Source of the DNA: a virus
IMG/VR virus record: IMGVR_UViG_3300031669_004405
Span: 1 to 27,662 of that record
Length of the DNA: 27,662 nt
Direction: 5' to 3' (one strand)
The notes beneath the pieces are model-generated. The model did not search any database. It had not been told where the DNA came from and worked only from the letters and a program-made list of their open reading frames with translations. Position numbers and translations under genes: made by a program. This document shows, piece by piece, positions 22,378 to 27,662 of this stretch. Each line of letters opens with the position of its first letter. The first letter of the stretch is position 1.

Positions 22378-22409
22378 CTTGTATTTATGATGAATGAAGG
22401 CTATATTTG
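22378..22409 (+). promoter_or_regulatory. Bacteroidota-type promoter for gene 32
   Basis: TTG (22379-22381) and TATATTTG (22402-22409) are 20 nt apart, matching the Bacteroidota -33 TTG and -7 TAnnTTTG pattern. Transcription would start near 22416, leaving a ~47-nt leader before ATG 22463. The ten bases GCTATATTTG recur at 26024-26033. Confidence 0.7.
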
Positions 22410-22462
22410 TAGCATAATTTAATAATTGAAAAATAACTTTACTGAAAAACCAATTGAAAAAA

Positions 22463-23713
22463 ATGGAAAATCAAACACAGACAGGTCAACAAGACATGTC
22501 ACAATTAAAGTCTATGTTTTCGGACTATCAAAAGAAACAATCTCAAACAACAAACAAAAAATCACGTGAAGACCTTTTAGCAAAGTATTTCGTTCCACGA
22601 AAAGCTAAAGAGATTTTCAGAATTCTCCCCCCAAAAGCAGGTAGAAAACACATCGATGAAGCATTCTTCCATGTTATTAGTACTAACGCAGCAGGTGGGA
22701 AGAAAAAGCATGGCACAGTGATTTATTGTCCCGCACACAATGACCCTAAAGTACCCAAGTTGGATGCTAATGGAAAACCTTTACTGGATGGTAATGGTGC
22801 TCCAATGCTCGTACCTGCACCATGTCCTTTATGTGCAAAACATAAGACTTGGCTTGCAAAACAAGACCCTTCTCTCAAAGGAATTAAGAAGGAAAATATG
22901 AATGACTTGCAGTTAGTGGTTAAAGCCAAAAACGATGAAATTTATAAGGAAGCCATTAAATGGGAAGCCAAGAAATTCTACATCGTCAGAGGTATTGACA
23001 AAGGACTGGAAAAAGACGGAGTTAAATTCTGGAGATTTAAACACAATTACAAAAATCAGGGAACGCTTGACAAAGTTCTTCCTATCTTGGAAGATTATAT
23101 GACAAGTCAACAAGCTGATTTTAGTGATGCATTGACTGGAACTGACCTGAATATCATTATGACGGACAGCGAATTTAATGGACACGTGTACAAAGCAATT
23201 TCTGCCATTACCGCCAAAGGAAAATCACCACTTCATGCCGACCCACAAGTTATGCAAGCATGGCTTGATGACGACATCACTTGGAGAGATGTATTTCTTC
23301 CAAAGAAAGCACCTAATACCACACCATACGAGTTTCTCGAAATGTGTGCAGGTGGTACTAATCCTTATTGGGAAGATACAGACCAAACGAACAAACATTG
23401 GGTGTTCCCGGGTCGTCCAGATTTGGAAACAAAAGCCAATACTCGTACCATGAATCTTGACAGTGAGGAAAAGAATTTCGAACAGGCAAGTGATTTAGAA
23501 GAACTACCACGTGTAACTATCAGTAACATAACTCCTGAAAAGGTTGGTGAATTTACTGATGACGCAAGTGATGTTGGTAAAGAAACTCTTGCAGCAGCAC
23601 CAGTTGTGGAAACAGCACCAGTTGCTGATGCATCAGTAGAGGATGATGTAGAGGATGATGTAGAGGATGAAAATCTTGATTCTGGGTCGGATTACGATGA
23701 CCTTCCCTTTTAA
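22463..23713 (+). CDS. 32: gp32-like single-stranded DNA-binding protein
   Basis: A 416-residue homologue of T4 gp32, which coats single-stranded DNA in replication and recombination. A basic N-terminus (DYQKKQSQTTNKKSREDLLAK) resembles gp32's cooperativity region. FRILPPKAG begins the OB core, with FFHVISTNAAGGKKKHGTVIYCP. C89, H92, C121 and C124 (within CPAH and CPLC) are candidate zinc ligands, as T4 gp32 has one zinc. ADFSDALTGTDLNIIMTDSEF and a later TPYEFLEMCAGGTNPYW are core pieces. The C-tail is acidic, including three V-E-D-D/E repeats, and ends DYDDLPF, like the partner-binding tips of bacterial SSB proteins. T4 gp32 is 301 residues, so this one is longer. I start at ATG 22463; TTG 22454 is an alternative. 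A strong promoter precedes it and a hairpin terminator follows. Confidence 0.85.
   Translation: MENQTQTGQQDMSQLKSMFSDYQKKQSQTTNKKSREDLLAKYFVPRKAKEIFRILPPKAGRKHIDEAFFHVISTNAAGGKKKHGTVIYCPAHNDPKVPKLDANGKPLLDGNGAPMLVPAPCPLCAKHKTWLAKQDPSLKGIKKENMNDLQLVVKAKNDEIYKEAIKWEAKKFYIVRGIDKGLEKDGVKFWRFKHNYKNQGTLDKVLPILEDYMTSQQADFSDALTGTDLNIIMTDSEFNGHVYKAISAITAKGKSPLHADPQVMQAWLDDDITWRDVFLPKKAPNTTPYEFLEMCAGGTNPYWEDTDQTNKHWVFPGRPDLETKANTRTMNLDSEEKNFEQASDLEELPRVTISNITPEKVGEFTDDASDVGKETLAAAPVVETAPVADASVEDDVEDDVEDENLDSGSDYDDLPF
23636..23671 (+). repeat. Three 12-bp tandem units in the gene-32 tail
   Basis: GTAGAGGATGAT occurs twice in a row (23636-23659) and a third copy (23660-23671) differs in its last base. 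It encodes V-E-D-D, V-E-D-D and V-E-D-E and lengthens the acidic C-tail, so it is a likely site of slippage and length change. Confidence 0.85.
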
Positions 23714-23722
23714 AATTTACGG

Positions 23723-23761
23723 GGTTCAAAAAAAGGGGAATTATGTTCCCCTTTTTTGACC
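23723..23761 (+). terminator. Hairpin terminator between gene 32 and uvsX
   Basis: A core stem of AAAAAAGGGGAA with TTCCCCTTTTTT around the loop TTATG, extended outward by GGTTC... against ...GACC with a small bulge. The T run ends only 20 nt before the uvsX ATG, so it separates the abundant gene 32 message from uvsX. A partial read-through role is likely. Confidence 0.85.
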
Positions 23762-23780
23762 TTATTAAAATCACAAATTT

Positions 23781-24941
23781 ATGGCAAAGAAGACAGAAGT
23801 ACCCAGCAATGCGGTACGAAAACCAACACCAAAAAAGAAATTCAGTCTCGATGATTTCAAAAAGAAAATAGGAGCAGATAATGTTCCATCGAAACCCCTA
23901 TTGTGGATTCCAATTGATGACGCATTGAAGGAAGCAACTGGCATGCCCGGTGTACCGAAGGGATATGTAACACTTTTCCGTGGATACAGCAACACTGGCA
24001 AATCAACTGCTTTAATGCGTTCAATCGCCAATGCTCAGAAAATGGGAATACTACCAATCATTATTGATACCGAAAATAATATCGATGATGGTAATGAGAG
24101 ACTTACTCTCATGGGATTTGATTGGAGTGCTCCACATATTTTAGTTAATAACAAATTCCTTCTCGATAATTTCGGAAAACTTCAAAATAAGGAAAGGAAA
24201 GAAGCAGCAATTGAAGACCTTGCAAAAGCCGTTTATTATTTCCTTGACCAACAAGACGGTGGTAATCTGCCTTTTGATTTGTATTTCGCAATAGATTCAA
24301 TTGGAACACTGAATTGTATTGCTACAATTGATGCTGCGGTGAAAGAAACTGGACAGAATAACATGTGGAATGCGGGTGCTTACGAAAAAGCATTTATGTC
24401 AATACTAAATAACTCAATTCCAAATAGTAGGAAAATTGATAGTCAATATACAAATACTATTGGTGCTGTTCAAAAAATCTGGTACGACAGTATGAATAAA
24501 GTCGTGAAACACAAAGGTGGTGAAACTTGGTTCTTTGGTGCAAGAATGATTTATAATTTCGGTGGTATCATAACTCATGGAACTAAGAGAGTTACTGCTG
24601 CAAGTAAATCACGTGACGTTAACTTCGGATTCGAAAACAAAGTTAATATAGCCAAGAATCATGTTGATGGTGCATTGGGTGGAATTTCATTAGAAGGTAA
24701 GATTGCATCTACTCCACATGGATTTATATATGCAGATGAAAATGGTATTAAAGAATATAAAAAGAAAAACATTCTTCATTTCCGTAACATACTTGGTGAT
24801 GACACTCTAACTGCCGAAGACATCATAATCCAATCCAAAGAAATGGACGATGAAGGAAATGTTATCGAAAAAAGTAAAATAACCATTGGTGACGATTCAG
24901 TGACAACTAATATCAACAATGCAGAGGAAACTGAGGAATGA
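23781..24941 (+). CDS. uvsX: UvsX-like RecA-family recombinase
   Basis: A 386-residue strand-exchange ATPase like T4 UvsX. The Walker A motif GYSNTGKS is at 68-75. ILPIIIDTENNID follows (about 92-104), and the Walker B strand is PFDLYFAIDSIGTL near 170-178. Loops typical of UvsX follow: NNMWNAGAYEKAF and later GGETWFFGARMIYNFGGIITHGTKRVTA. The C-terminal quarter contains KIASTPHGFIYADENGIKEYKKKN, and the last ~30 residues are acidic. In T4, UvsX acts with UvsY and gp32 in recombination-dependent replication; gp32 is just upstream here. It starts 20 nt after a terminator with no recognisable promoter between, and its stop overlaps the nuclease start (ATGA). Confidence 0.9.
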   Translation: MAKKTEVPSNAVRKPTPKKKFSLDDFKKKIGADNVPSKPLLWIPIDDALKEATGMPGVPKGYVTLFRGYSNTGKSTALMRSIANAQKMGILPIIIDTENNIDDGNERLTLMGFDWSAPHILVNNKFLLDNFGKLQNKERKEAAIEDLAKAVYYFLDQQDGGNLPFDLYFAIDSIGTLNCIATIDAAVKETGQNNMWNAGAYEKAFMSILNNSIPNSRKIDSQYTNTIGAVQKIWYDSMNKVVKHKGGETWFFGARMIYNFGGIITHGTKRVTAASKSRDVNFGFENKVNIAKNHVDGALGGISLEGKIASTPHGFIYADENGIKEYKKKNILHFRNILGDDTLTAEDIIIQSKEMDDEGNVIEKSKITIGDDSVTTNINNAEETEE

Positions 24942-25996
24942 AAACCAGAACACTTTTAGTCGATAGTAGTTATCTTTTAAAGCGTTCGTTTCACGGAGCA
25001 AAAGATGTGCAAACCACCAAATTCGGACATATTGGTGGTTTGTATTCTTTTTTAACTACGGTTCGAAAGATGATTAAAGACCACATGATTAACAAAGTAG
25101 TGTTAGTCTGGGACGGTGAAGGTGGTGGAATTCAACGTTATCGAATAGACCATGCATATAAAGCGAATCGAGTCAGTAAGGAATGGCATAAACGCATAGA
25201 AATGAGTGCTGCTGAGATTCGTAGAGAAAATGAAAAGAAAGAATCGATTCTTAATCAACGTCAAAGAATTAAGGCATATGCAGAAGAACTGTTTTTGAGA
25301 CAAATTCAAGTCGATGATACCGAAGCCGATGATATTATTGCTGCTTATTGTTTGGAACACAACAATAAAGAAGAAATTTTCATCTACTCCAATGACCGTG
25401 ACTTCGCACAACTACTTGACCTGAATATCACAATAATATTCCCGAACATCGACCAACCAGTAACGAAAACAAATTATATCATGTATTTCAATCATCATTA
25501 CACCAATGCTTTGGTGATGAAAATTATTTGTGGTGATGATGCTGACAACATTAAAGGTGTTGGTGGAATAAAGGAAAAAGGTCTGGTGGAAAAGTTTCCC
25601 GAACTCAAATTCAAGACATTAAGTGTTCGAGAGGTGTGTGGTAGAGCCGATGAAATACAACAGGAACGAGCAGCAAAAAAAATGAAACCCTTAATAGCGT
25701 TGAAGAATTTGTTATCACCTGAAGGCATTGAGAGATTGAAAACTAATTTTCAACTTGTAAATCTAAGACAACCAATACTTAATGAACAAGCTAATGAAGA
25801 ACTACTACAACTCGAAGTACCATTATCACCAGAAGACCGAGGGAGTAAAAATCTCTATAAATTGATGATTGAAGATGAATTTTTAAGTGTTTACGGTAGT
25901 ACATTCCCACAATATGTCGAACCTTTTTATACTGTAATCATGAACGAAAAGCAGTTACTTACAGAGTATTGTAGGAATAACAAAAATAGTTTATAA
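24938..25996 (+). CDS. rnh: T4 RNase H-like 5'-3' exonuclease (FEN1/PolI-type)
   Basis: A 352-residue member of the PIN-like 5' nuclease family to which T4 Rnh belongs; it removes RNA primers during lagging-strand synthesis. Acidic metal ligands appear in family order: LLVDSSYLLKRSFHG (D8), VVLVWDGEGG (D57 region), DDTEADDIIAAYCL, and IYSNDRDFAQLL. The helix-three-turn-helix K-x-GDDADNIKGVGGIKEKG (DNA binding) follows at about 200-215. The basic helix KEWHKRIEMSAAEIRRENEKKESILNQRQRIKAY matches the arch region. T4 Rnh is 305 residues, so this is slightly longer. It lies in the same transcript as uvsX and is followed by a 69-nt gap with a promoter. Confidence 0.85.
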   Translation: MKTRTLLVDSSYLLKRSFHGAKDVQTTKFGHIGGLYSFLTTVRKMIKDHMINKVVLVWDGEGGGIQRYRIDHAYKANRVSKEWHKRIEMSAAEIRRENEKKESILNQRQRIKAYAEELFLRQIQVDDTEADDIIAAYCLEHNNKEEIFIYSNDRDFAQLLDLNITIIFPNIDQPVTKTNYIMYFNHHYTNALVMKIICGDDADNIKGVGGIKEKGLVEKFPELKFKTLSVREVCGRADEIQQERAAKKMKPLIALKNLLSPEGIERLKTNFQLVNLRQPILNEQANEELLQLEVPLSPEDRGSKNLYKLMIEDEFLSVYGSTFPQYVEPFYTVIMNEKQLLTEYCRNNKNSL

Positions 25997-26002
25997 AATT
26001 CC

Positions 26003-26033
26003 TTTCATCTTAATGGGATTCTCGCTATATTTG
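26003..26033 (+). promoter_or_regulatory. Weak Bacteroidota-type promoter before the 210-aa gene
   Basis: TATATTTG at 26026-26033 fits TAnnTTTG, and the ten bases GCTATATTTG are shared with the gene-32 promoter. The -33 box, 20 nt upstream, is TTT rather than TTG. A short inverted repeat (TAGTT, 6 nt, AACTA; 26038-26053) overlaps the expected start and could be an operator or hairpin. Confidence 0.5.
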
Positions 26034-26065
26034 CTAATAGTTATTAACAACTAAAAAATAATGAA

Positions 26066-26698
26066 ATGAACGAAAAGGAAAATAATAACGTGTTTAGATT
26101 TTCACTGTATCAAGGCGATGTTTTGTTGTGTGAAAAAATGTTTGATGCCGATAAGTTTAATCCTTTTACCCGATATTCAATTGATGTCAGAGATATTCTT
26201 CCAAGAGCCATTACGAGGTTGCAGAAAACCTTGTCGAAACGAAGTTATGATGTGGTTGTAGAAGTTGGTAGGGATGTGGATAATGATACTGACCACGTTT
26301 ATGACCTCTATAATTATCATCAGAAGATGGTTAATCTTTATCCCAGAGAATGGAGAGATGAAATGCGTTATAATCCACAATCTATTGTACAACAGATTGA
26401 ACAAAAAACAATTCGTGGCGTTCCCTGTAAAATCGGATTATATATAAATGAAAATCCAATTGTTGAACGTGAATTTTTTGTTGACGGATTCAACCCCGTT
26501 GCAAGGCAATCTCTTGATATTATGTATGTTGTTACTGATATCGCAGACACTATTCAAAATAAAATCAAAAGGAGCGACATTAAAAATATGTGGGATGATT
26601 ATGATTTAATTAATTACAGAGGTCTGTCGATTAATCAAATCAGGGAACTCCCTAATTTCAAAAGAGAAGAAATGCTGAGAAGACTCAGACGAAATTAA
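26066..26698 (+). CDS. Unknown phage protein with internal duplication
   Basis: I do not recognise this 210-residue protein, but it contains two copies of one ~90-100-residue unit. Residues 10-60 (FRFSLYQGDVLLCEKMF, then DKFNPFTRYSIDVRD, then RLQKTLSK) pair with 120-170 (CKIGLYINENPIVEREFF, then DGFNPVARQSLDIM, then QNKIKRS). The similarity continues with VYDLYNY at 79-85 against DYDLINY at 178-184. Each unit has three strands followed by an amphipathic helix, suggesting a two-domain beta-rich protein that behaves as a built-in dimer. The C-terminus (NFKREEMLRRLRRN) is basic. It lies between an rnh-like nuclease and a helicase, with its own promoter and terminator, so a replication accessory role is plausible. 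Confidence 0.65.
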   Translation: MNEKENNNVFRFSLYQGDVLLCEKMFDADKFNPFTRYSIDVRDILPRAITRLQKTLSKRSYDVVVEVGRDVDNDTDHVYDLYNYHQKMVNLYPREWRDEMRYNPQSIVQQIEQKTIRGVPCKIGLYINENPIVEREFFVDGFNPVARQSLDIMYVVTDIADTIQNKIKRSDIKNMWDDYDLINYRGLSINQIRELPNFKREEMLRRLRRN

Positions 26699-26705
26699 TT
26701 TTATT

Positions 26706-26775
26706 GGGACGGGGATAGGGTCTTTCCTTACAATTCTGACCAATTTTAATTAAACCTTGTTCTCGTCCCTTTTTT
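26706..26775 (+). terminator. Large-loop terminator or attenuator before the helicase
   Basis: Bases 26706-26721 pair with 26754-26769 in a 16-bp stem (GGGACGGGGATAGGGT against ACCTTGTTCTCGTCCC) containing four G-U pairs. Six T follow. The loop is 32 nt. The helicase ATG (26791) stands only 15 nt after the T run. Confidence 0.75.
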
Positions 26776-26790
26776 ACCCATATTTTTAAC

Positions 26791-27662
26791 ATGACGGAAA
26801 ATACAGAAAACACATTAACAGCATATCTTGGTCCTGAATTTCAACAACGCCTAATGTGGCAATTGTTGGTTGAACCAGAGTTTGCAGAAAAAATAATACC
26901 AGACTTAGCAATCGAATATTTTGATGACCCAAATCATAAGAGGTTATTCATTATCATGTTGGAATATTTCAAGGAGTTTGATAAAGTTCCAAATCTTCAG
27001 AATCAAAGCATTCATCAAGCAATTAATAAATATAAGACACCAAATAATCCTATTGAAGAAGAATCGTTATTTGCTGTTATCAAACGTATTGAACTCTGGA
27101 ACGAGAGAATCATTAATAAGCAAATGCTTTATGATGGTGATGTTGTACAGATATCGACCAATTCCTTTATTAAACAACAGGAATATCGTAAATTGGCTGA
27201 AAACGTTCTTGATAAAGTCAAGAATGGTGAGATAAAAAACAAATATGTTATTGCTGCAATAGAAGACCGATTCCAAAAAATATCACATATTGGTGAAACC
27301 GATGACGATTCCGAGTCACTTACTGAAGGAATTAGAAAAGCACTAAGAAAAGAATTCCGAGAAACCATACCAACGGGCATTGGTGCAATTGACGTATTAA
27401 CTGGTGGTGGATTAGGTAAGGGTGAAATCGGTGTCATTCTCACACCATCAGGTGTTGGTAAAACAACTGCACTTACAATTATCGCAAATACCGCATATGA
27501 ATGTGAAAAAAATGTTGCTCAGATTGTCTTTGAGGACACCAAAGACCAGATTAAACGTAAACATTTTACAATTTGGGCAGAGTCGGCACTAAGTAGATTG
27601 AATGAGGACGAAGAGAATGAACGAGTTTTTAAAATTTCCGATGATAAAGCCAGAGAAATGGA
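26791..27662 (+). CDS. 41: DnaB-like replicative helicase (gp41-type), 3' end outside the window
   Basis: The frame is open from ATG 26791 to the window edge; 290 residues are visible. The N-terminal half (about 8-140) is a helical domain (AYLGPEFQQRLMWQLLVEPEFAEKI; AVIKRIELWNERIINKQML), as in the DnaB/gp41 N-domain. It lacks a recognisable primase or zinc motif. FRETIPTGIGAIDVLTGGGLGKGEIGVILTPSGVGKTTALTIIA then opens the RecA-like motor domain, with a Walker A TPSGVGKTT (about 218-226), and VAQIVFEDTKDQIKRKHF follows. In T4, gp41 is a replicative hexameric helicase loaded by gp59. Position after gene 32, uvsX and rnh supports the assignment. ATG 26791 begins 15 nt after a hairpin T run, without a clear ribosome site. 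Confidence 0.85.
   Translation, partial: MTENTENTLTAYLGPEFQQRLMWQLLVEPEFAEKIIPDLAIEYFDDPNHKRLFIIMLEYFKEFDKVPNLQNQSIHQAINKYKTPNNPIEEESLFAVIKRIELWNERIINKQMLYDGDVVQISTNSFIKQQEYRKLAENVLDKVKNGEIKNKYVIAAIEDRFQKISHIGETDDDSESLTEGIRKALRKEFRETIPTGIGAIDVLTGGGLGKGEIGVILTPSGVGKTTALTIIANTAYECEKNVAQIVFEDTKDQIKRKHFTIWAESALSRLNEDEENERVFKISDDKAREM

Noticed and set aside
23053-23064. A third copy of AAATCAGGGAAC from the MINQGT module inside the gene-32 protein (and AAATCAGGGAAC again near 26637)
   Set aside because: Only about 12 bases match, they lie inside unrelated coding sequence, and the flanking bases do not continue the similarity; chance in AT-rich DNA is the simpler explanation.
1-27662. Genes on the minus strand
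   Set aside because: All long minus-strand frames are shorter than, and lie wholly within, well-supported + strand genes; none has a recognisable motif or independent start context.

Overview
The window looks like part of a large T4-type tailed phage (myovirus-like) whose host is probably a member of the Bacteroidota. It is AT-rich and every supported gene lies on the + strand, mostly with 4-35 nt stop/start overlaps. No gap between genes exceeds about 110 nt, and I see no tRNA, rRNA, CRISPR array, transposase or integrase. The T4-type assignment rests on the block 22463-27662: a gp32-like single-strand binding protein, UvsX recombinase, an RNase H/FEN1-type 5' nuclease and the start of a gp41-like DnaB helicase. 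The host guess rests on a promoter with the Bacteroidota form (TTG, 20 nt, TATATTTG) in front of gene 32, a second weaker copy at 26026, and few Shine-Dalgarno sequences.

Region A (1-12394) is a dense carbohydrate locus. It holds eight glycosyltransferases or likely glycosyltransferases, six class I or FkbM-like methyltransferases, a shortened DegT-type aminotransferase, a NeuD-like acyltransferase and a DUF849/BKACE-type enzyme. Two genes in it begin with the same ~44-bp module, encoding MINQGT(S/T)YR. The module copies stand 7.7 kb apart and bracket ten genes.

Region B (12391-15491) encodes most of the ADP-heptose pathway: a PfkB-type heptose-7-phosphate kinase, a small HAD phosphatase, a heptose-1-phosphate nucleotidyltransferase and an HldD-like 6-epimerase. 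A cupin and a small unknown protein lie among them. Only the first step (GmhA, sedoheptulose-7-phosphate isomerase) is missing. Together with the GT9-like enzymes of region A, this suggests the phage makes and transfers heptose, and then methylates, acylates or aminates a glycan. The target could be host LPS, the virion or DNA; the sequence does not say which.

Region C (15478-22347) looks virion-related. Four consecutive genes (16347-20842) encode proteins whose N-terminal ~27 residues end in L-N-E or I-N-E at residues 23-27. Three of them share a KERLFEM-like block. This resembles T4 capsid-targeting peptides cut by the prohead protease. One of the four is a small HELVH metallopeptidase-like protein and another is a 785-residue acidic protein with a DUF5661-like segment. 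After a terminator comes a probable tail or surface structural protein.

Region D (22463-27662) is the replication/recombination block, with its own promoters and hairpin terminators. The window cuts a gene at each end: a glycosyltransferase at the left and the helicase at the right.
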